Positions 8,268 to 16,298 of a stretch of DNA of 35,308 bases are shown here, in pieces (positions within the stretch are counted from its first letter, which is position 1; the number at the start of each line of letters is the position of its first letter). Source of the DNA: a virus. The stretch covers positions 1 to 35,308 of the IMG/VR virus record IMGVR_UViG_3300024940_000006; one strand, 5' to 3'. The notes under the pieces were generated by a model that did not search any database, had not been told where the DNA came from, and worked only from the letters and a program-made list of their open reading frames with translations. Both the position numbers and the translations under genes were made by a program.

Positions 8268-9689
8268 TTATAAAAGCAAATCAATACGCGCAGCAATCAC
8301 ATGCAAGCCATTCACAACATCGGCTGGGATGCGAATATTTAGGCGGTTAGGGTCTTGCAGATCACGCTCAACAATCACACCATCCTTGTTTTCTGTCACC
8401 TTCTCGATGATCTCCAATTCTTCCAGCTTGTAGAGCACATCCATCACTTCGTCTTTCACCTTGCGCTCAGTTCGGATTGATAACTTCTCGCGTGGGAAAC
8501 GCAGGCTCAAACGCTCAACAACTGCCTTACGCACATAGTCCAGCGTGCGAATGGTCGTGATGTCCAGCTGGCTGATATCGGGAATGCCCTGCGGATCTAA
8601 AGTGTAGGTAGAGATGGCGCGCACGATCTGCACTTTATTGCCAGGACCAACCTCGGTTGGCGTCACCCCGTTATAAAGCGCGTTTTCCTGCTCTGTACGG
8701 CTTAAGCGGCTAGCCAACGGGGGCGCTATCATTCCTGTGAGTGGCAACCCGTTAAGTGGGCGAGCAGGATCCTCTTCTGAGGCGATTAACGCAGCGAACC
8801 GTGCGGAAGCTTCATAAGCAGATTCATACGCATTGGGAACAAGCAAACTATAAACGCGCCCAGCATTAACACCGCTTGCCAGCGTTGTTGATGCTGCCAG
8901 AGTGCCGGTATGGCCATAAGTGGCAATACAGCCGCGCTTTTCTAATGGGCCTGATACATTATCCAGGTGTGTACGTAGCGCCGTTAAATTGGTGGCGTCA
9001 TTGTATGCGCTGGCAATGATATTATGACCGGCAGCAAACACAACGGCCAATGCTGTCGCCAGCACGGGGTCTGTTGCGCCATTGGCCATTGCCACTACAG
9101 TAGAGGTCAAGCCTGCAGCCGTGATGGTGGTAGACAACTTGATACCGTTGCCTAGCGTGCCTTTATTTTTTGCAGTTAATGTCACCACCCCGGCTAAAAC
9201 CGCAGCTGTCACCGGCAAGTCTGGCTGTTTAGCAATCTGCGCATTCAATGCTGACGCAACCACAGCGGCAGTATCACCGCTGGCAATCGCAACCTGTACG
9301 CTCTGGTCACTAATGTTGAGCGTCAATACGCCTACGCCGGTGGCCGTACCGGCAATGGTATCAGTACCGGTTGCAAACACGCCTGCACCGGCATCATCCA
9401 GCGCAATCACCGTAAGGGCCAAATATGGGTTAGTTTGCAACGCTGCGCGCACCATCAGGTGGCCAATAGATCCGCGGCCAAAATAAATAGCCGCCTCATC
9501 ATCACTAAAAATATCCAGTGGGGTCAGTGCAGGCAATGTACCGGCCGCAGTTTTTTGCGCAGCGATTAACACTTTTTGCAGGTTGCCAGGCAACGTGCGC
9601 ACGGCAAGCTTGAAATTAAACTCGGCATATTTGCCAGGCTTGCGGATCGAACTACCAATATTATCAAATGCAATGTTAGCGCTAGCCAT
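8268..9689 (-). CDS. Mu gp39-like tail sheath protein L
   Basis: This 473-residue protein is the contractile sheath subunit. The N-terminus (MASANIAFDNIGSSIRKPGKYAEFNF) and the C-terminal conserved half match the Mu L family: SRLSRTEQENALYNGVTPTEVG, then QIVRAISTYTLDPQGIPD, then RTLDYVRKAVVERL. The middle (about 120-200) is an Ala/Thr/Val-rich inserted domain, likely exposed on the sheath surface and variable among relatives. Its ATG overlaps the stop of the small upstream gene. Confidence 0.93.
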   Translation of the reverse strand: MASANIAFDNIGSSIRKPGKYAEFNFKLAVRTLPGNLQKVLIAAQKTAAGTLPALTPLDIFSDDEAAIYFGRGSIGHLMVRAALQTNPYLALTVIALDDAGAGVFATGTDTIAGTATGVGVLTLNISDQSVQVAIASGDTAAVVASALNAQIAKQPDLPVTAAVLAGVVTLTAKNKGTLGNGIKLSTTITAAGLTSTVVAMANGATDPVLATALAVVFAAGHNIIASAYNDATNLTALRTHLDNVSGPLEKRGCIATYGHTGTLAASTTLASGVNAGRVYSLLVPNAYESAYEASARFAALIASEEDPARPLNGLPLTGMIAPPLASRLSRTEQENALYNGVTPTEVGPGNKVQIVRAISTYTLDPQGIPDISQLDITTIRTLDYVRKAVVERLSLRFPREKLSIRTERKVKDEVMDVLYKLEELEIIEKVTENKDGVIVERDLQDPNRLNIRIPADVVNGLHVIAARIDLLL

Positions 9690-9865
9690 TATGCGTCACC
9701 TTTCTTTTTATCTTGTTTTACTACCTCAACCAAATCACCATCGCTGATACGGCGCGCGTAATAAGCAGAATCATCTGGCACCTCAACTACATTGGCATCA
9801 TCAATGTAGGTCATAGGCTTGCCTTCCATCGGCACTTTTAAACCTGTAGCGGCTTTTACTTTCAT
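9689..9865 (-). CDS. Mu gp38-like small protein (DUF2635)
   Basis: This 58-residue gene starts at an ATG (9863-9865) with a tAGGAGTaatt ribosome-binding site and stops in overlap with the sheath ATG. The product begins MKVKAATGLKVPMEGKP and ends in a Lys-rich tail. Its pattern (conserved GLKVPxEGxP, VPDDSAYYARRISDGDLV) matches the short DUF2635 proteins encoded just before the sheath in Mu-like phages. The molecular role is unknown; position suggests tail morphogenesis. Confidence 0.85.
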   Translation of the reverse strand: MKVKAATGLKVPMEGKPMTYIDDANVVEVPDDSAYYARRISDGDLVEVVKQDKKKGDA

Positions 9866-9874
9866 GAATTACTC

Positions 9875-10432
9875 CTAAATAGTTATTTCAAGCGTGTCTG
9901 AGGCATCGGCAATATCATCGCCGGGCTTAATAAAGTAGTTAATACCAAACCTGAGCAAATCAACCTCTGTCGCTTTTGGTGCGGCATCCACATAGGCAGT
10001 TGTCCATTCCTGGCTAAATACGCTCAATGCCTGACCGCGTATTTTTGTGTTGTACAGGGTACGGGTTGCGCCTGGCTGAAGCCGCTCGATTGCCAAACCA
10101 AAGTCATTGTTCATGAGCAGCGTGCGTACATCCTGCAACATCTGATAAGTGCCAACTTCTCCGATGGCGCCTTGGCGTGTTGATTTTTCATTACGCACAT
10201 TACGCGCGGCTACAATCACTGCAAAGGTTGCAGGCACCTTGAATTTTTCAGCACCTAACTTCACCGGCTTAGCACTACCTGCAAACACCACCCATACGGC
10301 TGGGAATTTACGGACCACTTCATTCAAATCATCGTCCAGCTCACCGCCATAACTCTCAACCCCCGTTAAGTACGCCATGCCAGTCGCATTTTTTAACGTA
10401 TCAATGATGGCGTTTTCAATTTCAGCAATCAT
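9875..10432 (-). CDS. Mu gp37-like protein (DUF1834)
   Basis: The 185-residue product fits the DUF1834/Mu gp37 family in length and position. It has an N-terminal helix (MIAEIENAIIDTLKNATG) and a central strand-rich core (FPAVWVVFAGSAKPVKLG; TFAVIVAARNVRNEKS). These proteins are thought to act at the tail terminus or neck, by analogy with lambda gpU/Z-type genes at this place. It precedes the small gp38 gene and follows gp36 closely. Confidence 0.85.
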   Translation of the reverse strand: MIAEIENAIIDTLKNATGMAYLTGVESYGGELDDDLNEVVRKFPAVWVVFAGSAKPVKLGAEKFKVPATFAVIVAARNVRNEKSTRQGAIGEVGTYQMLQDVRTLLMNNDFGLAIERLQPGATRTLYNTKIRGQALSVFSQEWTTAYVDAAPKATEVDLLRFGINYFIKPGDDIADASDTLEITI

Positions 10433-10437
10433 GGGGT

Positions 10438-10863
10438 TTAATAATCGTTTAACGTAGCTTTACTAAATACGCGATCATTGGTGCTGATCAGCACCGCTCC
10501 AGCTGGCGTTTGCGTTTGGTTTAAACCATCCAGCCCCAGTGAGATTTTCCCATCGGCTACTTTCTCAAAGAACTTAATCGCATCCTTGTAACGATTACGC
10601 ACCTCTTCAGTTTCGGTAACCTCGCCACCACATAGCCGGAATCGTGCAATATCGCAGGCAAAGTCACGCACAATGATTGGCGTGCTGGTTAAAGGTAACG
10701 CATAACGTGCAGCCAAATAAGCATTAATCTCAACTGCAGCAGCATCCAGCCCCTGCGCCAATACCGCCGCATCAATCGCACCAGTGTTGCCGCGGTCAGT
10801 GAGCGCGATAACCTCACGCTCGCCAAAGCGGTCAACCATATTTTGGAGCAAAGCATAAGTCAT
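10438..10863 (-). CDS. Mu gp36-like head-tail connector protein (DUF1320)
   Basis: This 141-residue protein matches DUF1320: N-terminal LLQNMVDRFGEREVIALTDRG, LDAAAVEINAYLAARYALPL, and the DIARFRLCGG…VRNRYKDAIKFFEKVADGKISLGL helix pair. The same fold as HK97 gp6-type adaptors is inferred for this family, making it a head-completion protein. It lies between gp35-like and gp37-like genes with gaps of 2 and 5 bp. Confidence 0.88.
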   Translation of the reverse strand: MTYALLQNMVDRFGEREVIALTDRGNTGAIDAAVLAQGLDAAAVEINAYLAARYALPLTSTPIIVRDFACDIARFRLCGGEVTETEEVRNRYKDAIKFFEKVADGKISLGLDGLNQTQTPAGAVLISTNDRVFSKATLNDY

Positions 10864-10865
10864 GT

Positions 10866-11243
10866 TTATTGTGCTGCTTGTGGATCAGCTGTCGCGGTGG
10901 CGGATACCGCAGAGGCATCAGGCTTAATAAGCGCTGCTGCAGCATCACGCTCAGCGGCGCTTACTGGCCAGCCTGTAATTGCAGCAATTGCTTCTGTTTT
11001 TGCCTTGCCTGAACTGGTAAATAGCTCTTTGTTCCCAGCATCAAGGCTTTCAATTGCAGCTTTAATGGCTGCCAATTTTTCTTCACCTTCAGGCACGTTA
11101 TTTTGTGCTGGGGTAACGCTTTCAACAATAGCATCCAGCTCAAGCAACTGAGCTGCATGACTGTCATCAAGCTCAATCGTGTCACCAACCTCAAAGCCCT
11201 TTCCATTGAACTGAATCGGGGATTTTGCCGTGTATTTTTTCAT
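10866..11243 (-). CDS. Mu gp35-like protein (HI1506-related)
   Basis: The product is about 125 residues from the ATG at 11243 (MKKYTAKSPIQFNGKGFEVGD); a GTG at 11255 would add four residues. The N-terminal strand-rich part (QFNGKGFEVGDTIELDDSHAAQLLELDAIV) resembles Mu gp35/HI1506 proteins. The C-terminal part (about 60-115) is Ala-rich and contains a small helical module (KELFTSSGKAKTEAIAAITGWPVSAAERDAA). Function is not established; a minor head or neck role fits the location between capsid and gp36. Confidence 0.7.
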   Translation of the reverse strand: MKKYTAKSPIQFNGKGFEVGDTIELDDSHAAQLLELDAIVESVTPAQNNVPEGEEKLAAIKAAIESLDAGNKELFTSSGKAKTEAIAAITGWPVSAAERDAAAALIKPDASAVSATATADPQAAQ

Positions 11244-11285
11244 GTGTACGCTCACTTAATTATGTAGGGATCTAACTGCTCACTA

Positions 11286-11311
11286 AAATTGCCACCGTGT
11301 AGCGGCAATTT
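11286..11311 (-). terminator. Hairpin terminator after major capsid gene
   Basis: An 8-bp perfect inverted repeat aaattgcc/ggcaattt encloses 10 nt and is followed on the minus strand by a short T run (ttttag). It sits 20 bases past the capsid stop codon. It probably attenuates rather than fully ends transcription, since the tail genes continue on the same strand. Confidence 0.55.
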
Positions 11312-11331
11312 CGATCAGCATTCAGTTCCTG

Positions 11332-12273
11332 TTAAGCAACTGCTGCTGAGATCAGGTATCCGGCCAACGCGCCAGCAATCACTGGGCTTAACTCATCCGT
11401 CACCGGGTAAACCCATGATTTCTGATTGCGATCCTGGTATGGCAACTCAACTGCTGGGTTATTACGCAGGCGGTATGTGTAGCCGTAGCTTGGCAACCCC
11501 ATGTCTTGTAATGAGCCGATTTCAGTATAAGCAACCACAACATTCTTACCCCAAATGTCGCTGAATGTGCCTGCGTCATCGGCATATACAGCATCGCCAA
11601 CCACCACTTTTTTCACATCCCACAGGCTCGCCAGCAACTCCACCGTTACTACATCGCGACCGGTGTACTTAATGCGGTCAATAATCGCCGGGTGGGTTTT
11701 CAAGGCCGCGAATACAGCCGCTGAAATCAGCACGGTATTGGCACGTTTACCCACTTTAGAGCGTACAACTTCAATGGCCGTAGCAATATCTTTTGACGGG
11801 TTCGATGTGCCGGTGTAGTCAGACCACTGACTGGTGCCGGCCAAAGTCACCTTGTTGCTTGCCGCATAGTTAGCCGCATTGGTTGCCAGATCTGCCTGTG
11901 CTTTTTCATTGCGTAATGCAATGATGTTCTGCGTTTTCATCACAGCAACCTTGCCGTAATCAATGCCAGGCACTTGGTTGGCTTCTTGCATAATTTCAAA
12001 CGGAACCAAGCCCTCAAGTGAGTGTTGTTCTAGCGCATAGTTACCTGCTGCATGTCCAAATTGCACACGGCTGGTTTTTGCCCCTGGTGCGCGGCCGGTG
12101 TTGTAAAGCTGGAAGTCTTCTTTACCGAAGCTAATGATCTTGCCGCCGCGTTGATCAACAGGCACAACAGGAAACAGAGCATTGCCGACAAGCTCTGCAT
12201 TTTGGTAACCTTGGGCTACGGTGGATAAAATCGGGTCGATAACACGAGCCTGACTAGCGGTCATTTGTGGCAT
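11332..12273 (-). CDS. Major capsid protein (Mu T position)
   Basis: The 313-residue protein lies after the decoration-protein gene and the protease/scaffold gene, where Mu encodes its major head subunit T. It begins MPQMTASQARVIDPILSTVAQGYQNAELVG and contains QRGGKIISFGKEDFQLYNTGRAPGAK. The following TNAANYAASNKVTLAG and DIATAIEVVRSKVGKRANTV regions are typical of HK97-fold capsids of this group (P-domain/spine helix). The ribosome-binding site is moderate. The sequence seems closer to a general prophage capsid group than to Mu T itself, so only the role is claimed. Confidence 0.88.
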   Translation of the reverse strand: MPQMTASQARVIDPILSTVAQGYQNAELVGNALFPVVPVDQRGGKIISFGKEDFQLYNTGRAPGAKTSRVQFGHAAGNYALEQHSLEGLVPFEIMQEANQVPGIDYGKVAVMKTQNIIALRNEKAQADLATNAANYAASNKVTLAGTSQWSDYTGTSNPSKDIATAIEVVRSKVGKRANTVLISAAVFAALKTHPAIIDRIKYTGRDVVTVELLASLWDVKKVVVGDAVYADDAGTFSDIWGKNVVVAYTEIGSLQDMGLPSYGYTYRLRNNPAVELPYQDRNQKSWVYPVTDELSPVIAGALAGYLISAAVA

Positions 12274-12311
12274 AGTAAATTCCTTAAAATATTAATTAAG
12301 CTAAAAATTGG

Positions 12312-12656
12312 TTAGTTGGCGAACAGGATCACTTCAACAAAGTTACCCGCACCGGCTGCAGACTCACCCGGTGCCAAGCGGCCCAAAGTCACGCCTGCGG
12401 CCTTGGTCACAGCCCGACCTGATGCATCTGCCTCAATCAACGCGCCTGCGGCAATCGCTGCACCAGCCTCAACCACAGCCGTACCTTGATTTACCACCGG
12501 GAAACGTTCACCAATCGCAGCCGCAGAATCTGCGACACCAATCGAATTACCAGCTGCACCTGTTTGTGCACCGGCTACGGTTGCAAAGCGGTTAGCGGTA
12601 ATGGCAGTAGTTGCCACTACGCTTAACACCAAAAGACTTTTACTTTGTTTAGACAT
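12312..12656 (-). CDS. Capsid decoration/cement protein (DUF2190 family)
   Basis: This 114-residue Ala/Gly-rich protein begins MSKQSKSLLVLSVVATTAITANRFATVAGAQTG and has repeated short beta segments (GTAVVEAGAAIAAGALIEADASGRAV; VTLGRLAPGESAAGAGNFVEVILF). These are features of DUF2190 capsid cement proteins, which sit on the outside of capsids. The hydrophobic start could be mistaken for a signal peptide, but the family and the location right before the capsid gene argue against export. Confidence 0.85.
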   Translation of the reverse strand: MSKQSKSLLVLSVVATTAITANRFATVAGAQTGAAGNSIGVADSAAAIGERFPVVNQGTAVVEAGAAIAAGALIEADASGRAVTKAAGVTLGRLAPGESAAGAGNFVEVILFAN

Positions 12657-12702
12657 ATCAATTCCTTAATAAAAAATGGTTATATCGCCTCGGCAGAGCG
12701 CG

Positions 12703-13194
12703 CTATTTATTCACTTTGGCAAGTGCCTCTTCATAACTCACCTTGTTGGTTTCTGCGTACTGCATGACCTTTTGGTGTAGCTCAAGGTTTTCGGCATCGA
12801 CAGAAAAGCCTACCGGAGCTGAAAAACTAACCGCACCTGCTGCATCCCCACCTTTATTGGCAGCAGCCTCACCAAAATTCACCAGCACAGGCGCAGCTTC
12901 AAGCTGCGCCTTATAAATATCCAGCGGCGTTTTTGTGGCCTTGGCTTCACCTTCACCAAACTCAACTGCTTCCGAACTCGTACTCAGGCTATCCAGCAAG
13001 GCGACTGTCGCATCCTTATTCGCCGGCAAAAGCTTGCCTGACTGAATCAAGCCTTCGGCAAAGCTCACATTAGCTGCCTTGATATTGGCAAGTGCCAGTG
13101 TTCTTTCACGCTCGGCAAAGCTAGCGTTTTCAGCCTTTAAAGTTGCGTTCTCCGCCTCTAGCGTAGCCAGGCGTGCTTTATCTTGTTCAGACAT
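12703..13194 (-). CDS. Nested scaffold protein Z, in-frame internal start in gene I
   Basis: Inside gene I an ATG at 13192-13194 is preceded by AAGGAG with 5-nt spacing, a near-perfect ribosome-binding site and much stronger than the one for gene I itself. Starting here gives 163 residues (MSEQDKARLATLEAENATL…) that contain only the coiled-coil scaffold part. Mu makes a separate scaffold Z from the 3' part of gene I, and this arrangement is the same. The scaffold would fill the procapsid and then be cleaved by I. Confidence 0.82.
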   Translation of the reverse strand: MSEQDKARLATLEAENATLKAENASFAERERTLALANIKAANVSFAEGLIQSGKLLPANKDATVALLDSLSTSSEAVEFGEGEAKATKTPLDIYKAQLEAAPVLVNFGEAAANKGGDAAGAVSFSAPVGFSVDAENLELHQKVMQYAETNKVSYEEALAKVNK

Positions 13195-13839
13195 TGTGTC
13201 TCCTTGGTCTTTTTCATTGAATTGATTGATTGAATTGGAAGACTTCGTGCGGTCTTCAATGATTTCTTCCTGGGCGGCGATCTCAATACTTGAAAGCTCC
13301 CAGTCCGGCAGCACCTTGTCAGCCGTTTCCGCGCCACTTGTGCCAATGATCCATTCACGTAAACGGCGGAATAGCTTGGCAATGGTCATGTCGTCGTATC
13401 CTGAAAACTCAACCACGCCTTGCTCACCATCTGCAAAGCTTGCAGATTTCAAGCCTTTAACTGCTGGCGGCTGCGCGCCTAAAAATCCAACATGGCGCAA
13501 GTAATAAACGCCTGGCACAGGGTTGCTTGGAGAGTCAGGGGTATAGAATGAAGCAGATACTTTCTTGAACTTGCCGGAATTCACTAAATCCGAAAAATCA
13601 GCATCCACTTGATCAGGCTCTGCAGTGAGCGCGCCATCAGAAAACGAGAGCGATTTCACCCAGCCATAAGCCGGGTTGTTTAACGCAGGGTGACCAATGA
13701 CCAGCGGCGCTTCATGCTTGGCTGGGTCATAGGCTGCAATCGTTGCCTGCAAGTCAGTTTCAGAAAATGCCAAAGATGCACCGTTGTTGGCAACGTGTTT
13801 ACCTGGCTTGAATATTTGGATTGGCTTGTTTGTGTTCAT
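12703..13839 (-). CDS. Mu gene I-like head maturation protease with scaffold domain
   Basis: The 378-residue product matches the Mu I protease family: N-terminal MNTNKPIQIFKPGKHVANNG, AAYDPAKHEAPLVIGHPALNNPAYGWVKSL (about 34-63), and the Y-x-R-H-V-G-F-L-G-A-Q-P block at about 132-143, all typical. The C-terminal third is a charged helical scaffold with a coiled coil (RLATLEAENATLKAENASFAERE). The gene opens a transcription unit after a 200-bp gap. The late dyad is 36 bp upstream of the ATG, with CAAAAT at -12 to -7 and no Shine-Dalgarno core. Confidence 0.9.
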   Translation of the reverse strand: MNTNKPIQIFKPGKHVANNGASLAFSETDLQATIAAYDPAKHEAPLVIGHPALNNPAYGWVKSLSFSDGALTAEPDQVDADFSDLVNSGKFKKVSASFYTPDSPSNPVPGVYYLRHVGFLGAQPPAVKGLKSASFADGEQGVVEFSGYDDMTIAKLFRRLREWIIGTSGAETADKVLPDWELSSIEIAAQEEIIEDRTKSSNSINQFNEKDQGDTMSEQDKARLATLEAENATLKAENASFAERERTLALANIKAANVSFAEGLIQSGKLLPANKDATVALLDSLSTSSEAVEFGEGEAKATKTPLDIYKAQLEAAPVLVNFGEAAANKGGDAAGAVSFSAPVGFSVDAENLELHQKVMQYAETNKVSYEEALAKVNK

Positions 13840-13891
13840 GTTGCCATTTTGGCAATTGCAACATGATGAAGTAAGGCGGAAGCGGTTCCGC
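13827..13891 (-). promoter_or_regulatory. Putative late promoter upstream of gene I (dyad at 13876-13891)
   Basis: The dyad GCGGAA-N4-TTCCGC spans 13876-13891, and 36 bp separate it from the ATG of gene I at 13839. On the minus strand the hexamer at -12 to -7 from the ATG is CAAAAT. Unlike the lysozyme and gp43 sites, there is no CG tract or TAAG here, which isolates the dyad and its distance as the common elements. Mu has late promoter P_I at the same place. Confidence 0.55.
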
Positions 13892-13995
13892 TAGGTGGTA
13901 TACACTACTAAAATTAGATTAGCACTTAATGGCGGACAAGGTCAATGACTCAAATAAAAGCACAAGCAAACAATAAAACAACATTCTAGTGATAT

Positions 13996-14020
13996 AGTAA
14001 CGACTGTTACTGTCGTTACT
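13996..14020. promoter_or_regulatory. 9-bp inverted repeat upstream of counter-oriented Cys-rich gene
   Basis: AGTAACGAC and GTCGTTACT form a perfect 9-bp inverted repeat around TGTTACT, 20 bp before the ATG at 14041. A possible -10 (TATAGT, 13993-13998) overlaps its left arm. It could be an operator or an mRNA hairpin; there is no T run, so a terminator is unlikely. Confidence 0.45.
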
Positions 14021-14040
14021 TACTCATTTGTAGAAAGATG

Positions 14041-14286
14041 ACCATGAAAACTGAATTATCAATCAGCGAGCAAAATAGCAAAAACGCCTCTGTTGCTAAA
14101 ATGTCACCTGCTGAAAAAGCAGCCAAAACGCCAAGCTCTAAAGCCTTTGCTATTGCAGCTTACTGCTACCATGAATGCCATGCAGAAACAGAAACAAACT
14201 CACACACGACTAAACGAAATATTAAAAACTGCCCAGCAACAAATTGCCCACTTTGGCCACATCGTGGCTGGCAAAAAATAGGCTAA
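14041..14286 (+). CDS. Small Cys-rich putative metal-binding phage protein, opposite orientation
   Basis: This is the only plus-strand gene in the structural region. The product is 81 residues from ATG 14041 (an in-frame ATG at 14038 adds one codon pair). The N-terminal half is Lys/Ala/Ser-rich. The C-terminal half has a cysteine/histidine cluster: YCYHECHAE, then KNCPATNCPLWPHRGW. Short phage proteins ending in C-P-x3-C-P-L-W-P-x-R are a recurring type, and the cysteines suggest zinc binding, but I know no proven function. It has its own inverted repeat upstream and faces gene G, so it is probably transcribed separately, possibly in the lysogen. An overlapping +2 frame also stays open but lacks the Cys pattern. 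Confidence 0.6.
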   Translation, partial: TMKTELSISEQNSKNASVAKMSPAEKAAKTPSSKAFAIAAYCYHECHAETETNSHTTKRNIKNCPATNCPLWPHRGWQKIG

Positions 14287-14424
14287 ATTGAATACCCCTT
14301 AAAAGTGCAGTCACAACCCACAAAATTCAACTCAATGTAACGCCCATTTACCCCCGTTAATCGAGCGTGAAAAACTTGCAACGCATTGTGTGCTATACCA
14401 TCCTATAGGCTCGATTGTTTTAAC

Positions 14425-14437
14425 GCGCCACAGGCGC
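14425..14437. terminator. Short GC hairpin between convergent genes
   Basis: GCGCC-ACA-GGCGC lies between the plus-strand Cys-rich gene and the end of the minus-strand G gene. The stem is only 5 bp and the flanking T run is poor, so it is at best a weak bidirectional terminator. The rest of 14287-14443 shows no gene. Confidence 0.35.
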
Positions 14438-14443
14438 TTAAAA

Positions 14444-14947
14444 TCAATATATCAAACTGCGCAGATACTGGCTGGTTTTATTCAGTATTTCATTTTCACC
14501 ACTTTGCGTGATGCTTAGAAACGGCCTTGCTGGAATATTCGAGCCTGGATGATTCACTGATTTTACGACGCGACCACCAAAGGCCAAAGCTTTTTTATTG
14601 CGTGGCTTGATAATATGTGGGCTTGTTTTACCACCAAACTGATGAATTGCTGCATATTTTTTATTAGTGCCAACAACAGCGCTGCTGCTTGTACTGCTTG
14701 GGGTAATAGAGCTAGCCAATTGCCCGCTATTCTGCAGTAGCTTGGCACTAGATCCACCACGTTTTTCACTTGGCGTATATTTAAAACCCTGCCACTTGGG
14801 GCGTCCTTGCTGCGCGAAGTTCTCTTCCACTTCATCCATCATGATGCCGGCAATGGCGGCCATCAATGGCGAAGCATTGCGCGCGCCTTTAATGATGCGC
14901 GCAAACTGGGCAGTTAGCCTGGTGTCATCAATCTTGACTTCTATCAT
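14444..14947 (-). CDS. Mu gpG-like virion morphogenesis protein
   Basis: The product is about 167 residues from the ATG at 14947 (MIEVKIDDTRLTAQFARI); a GTG at 14959 is an alternative start adding MSQT. It belongs to the phage virion morphogenesis (Mu G, P2 S-like) family. Typical blocks are NFAQQGRPKWQGFKYTPSEKRGG, LLQNSGQLASSITPSS, KYAAIHQFGGKTSPHI and PARPFLSI. The family acts in head-tail joining or tail completion. It lies downstream of F, as in Mu. Confidence 0.88.
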   Translation of the reverse strand: MIEVKIDDTRLTAQFARIIKGARNASPLMAAIAGIMMDEVEENFAQQGRPKWQGFKYTPSEKRGGSSAKLLQNSGQLASSITPSSTSSSAVVGTNKKYAAIHQFGGKTSPHIIKPRNKKALAFGGRVVKSVNHPGSNIPARPFLSITQSGENEILNKTSQYLRSLIY

Positions 14948-15026
14948 GGTTTGGCTCACTATACTTAACAGGCAGATGCGACACGGTGATATTCTCCCGG
15001 CCGTAACACAGCATCAAGCTGGAGTG

Positions 15027-16298
15027 CTATGTGGGGTTTCCGCCTTTGGCGGGTTGGGAGGCCCCACCATCTGCCTTCTCTTTTTTCAAAATGCGCTGAA
15101 TCTCACGTGAGCGTTTGGCTTCATCTGCACTTAACCTTCTCAGGCTTGTCACAAATAAAGCTTTCCCACTGACTGTGGCTTTCACTACGGTCACGTAGCC
15201 TTTTTCCTGCAATACGTAAATTAGCGATGTTGGAGAGTCCTGCACGCGAGTGCCTTGCTCAATCACATCTTGAATGATGGCATATTCAAAAGCAGCAACC
15301 TCTGGATGCTCTCTCAATTGTTTTTGCATGGTTTCTGAAGACAGCGCTGCGACTGTTGTTTTTGCGCCAATCTTACTGGCATCATCTTCAGAAAGTATCG
15401 CCATAGGGAAATTGCCGTCAGGTTTCTTATAAAACTCCGCAAAGCTTTTACCGGTGACCTGCTCTCGAATAAAGGCTTTTTGCACAGTTGGTGCCGCAGC
15501 ATCAAGTTTCTGTACGGAGACTTGATTCAAGCTGGCGCTGGCAGACTTTCCGATGTGATAGCTCCAACCGGCATCCGGCTTGAATAGCTTGCCACTCACA
15601 GGGTCACGATAGCCAGTTACCTTGACTGTCTCGGTACTTTTACGCGGTGAAACCGGCACCTGTACATCTTCCATACGGCCATAGCCATTAGATAGATACG
15701 TGCCACTGGCGCGAAGATCCTCTTTATTACGTGCTCTTACCCGGCAGCGACAATTAAAACCGTTGGGTGGATAAAAACTATCCCAAAACGGGTCGTCATA
15801 TCTAAACACCTTGCCATCGAGTGCGCGGTGGCTTGGGCGCGTTCTGCCATCCAGAACCGCCACGTACTCCCAAAGCGGGCGATCCTGCACATTCTCCATC
15901 ATGCTTTGATAACGCCCGGCCATATAGGCCGTTTGCATGTTGGTTTGATAGATTGTTTTTAATCGATAAGGGGTTAAGCCTTTACCCAGCACCTCGCCTG
16001 TGGCTTTATCAACTTGCGCATCTTTACCCCACCAACCCTTGCGTTGCAGCACAGGCTTCAGCTGCTTCTCAAAGTCAGCAAGCGTACCGCCAGTCTTGAG
16101 CATGTCGTCAACCGCAGCGCGAATATCCTGCAGCACGTCAATTTTAGTTACGCCGGCAACAGTAAAAGCGCGCGCATGGGCTTGTTGCCATTGTTCACGC
16201 CAATCCCATGTAATCTTGTAGCCCTTGCTCTCGAAATAGGCCACGGCCTTTTCAGGCGGCAGCCCGATAGCATAGGCAAGGTTAACCGCTTCAGGCAT
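15027..16298 (-). CDS. Mu gpF-like head morphogenesis protein
   Basis: This 423-residue protein contains the SPP1 gp7/Mu F domain. Visible pieces are TPYRLKTIYQTNMQTAYMAGRY (about 130-152), WEYVAVLDGRTRPSHRALDG, and the diagnostic FYPPNGFNCRCRVRA with its paired cysteines. It is a minor head protein needed for assembly and probably ejected or bound at the portal. The C-terminus (about 280-420) carries an additional region with DDASKIGAKTTVAAL and LIYVLQEKGYVTVVKATV. It overlaps the end of the portal gene by 8 bp. Confidence 0.9.
   Translation of the reverse strand: MPEAVNLAYAIGLPPEKAVAYFESKGYKITWDWREQWQQAHARAFTVAGVTKIDVLQDIRAAVDDMLKTGGTLADFEKQLKPVLQRKGWWGKDAQVDKATGEVLGKGLTPYRLKTIYQTNMQTAYMAGRYQSMMENVQDRPLWEYVAVLDGRTRPSHRALDGKVFRYDDPFWDSFYPPNGFNCRCRVRARNKEDLRASGTYLSNGYGRMEDVQVPVSPRKSTETVKVTGYRDPVSGKLFKPDAGWSYHIGKSASASLNQVSVQKLDAAAPTVQKAFIREQVTGKSFAEFYKKPDGNFPMAILSEDDASKIGAKTTVAALSSETMQKQLREHPEVAAFEYAIIQDVIEQGTRVQDSPTSLIYVLQEKGYVTVVKATVSGKALFVTSLRRLSADEAKRSREIQRILKKEKADGGASQPAKGGNPT

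Noticed and set aside
9082-9486. Plus-strand frame antisense to the tail sheath gene
   Set aside because: It is a low-complexity Ala/Val/Pro translation that mirrors the Ala/Thr-rich sheath segment; a shadow, not a gene.
12312-12656. Signal peptide at the start of the DUF2190-type protein
   Set aside because: The hydrophobic start is part of the capsid-cement family N-terminus and the gene sits in the head cluster.
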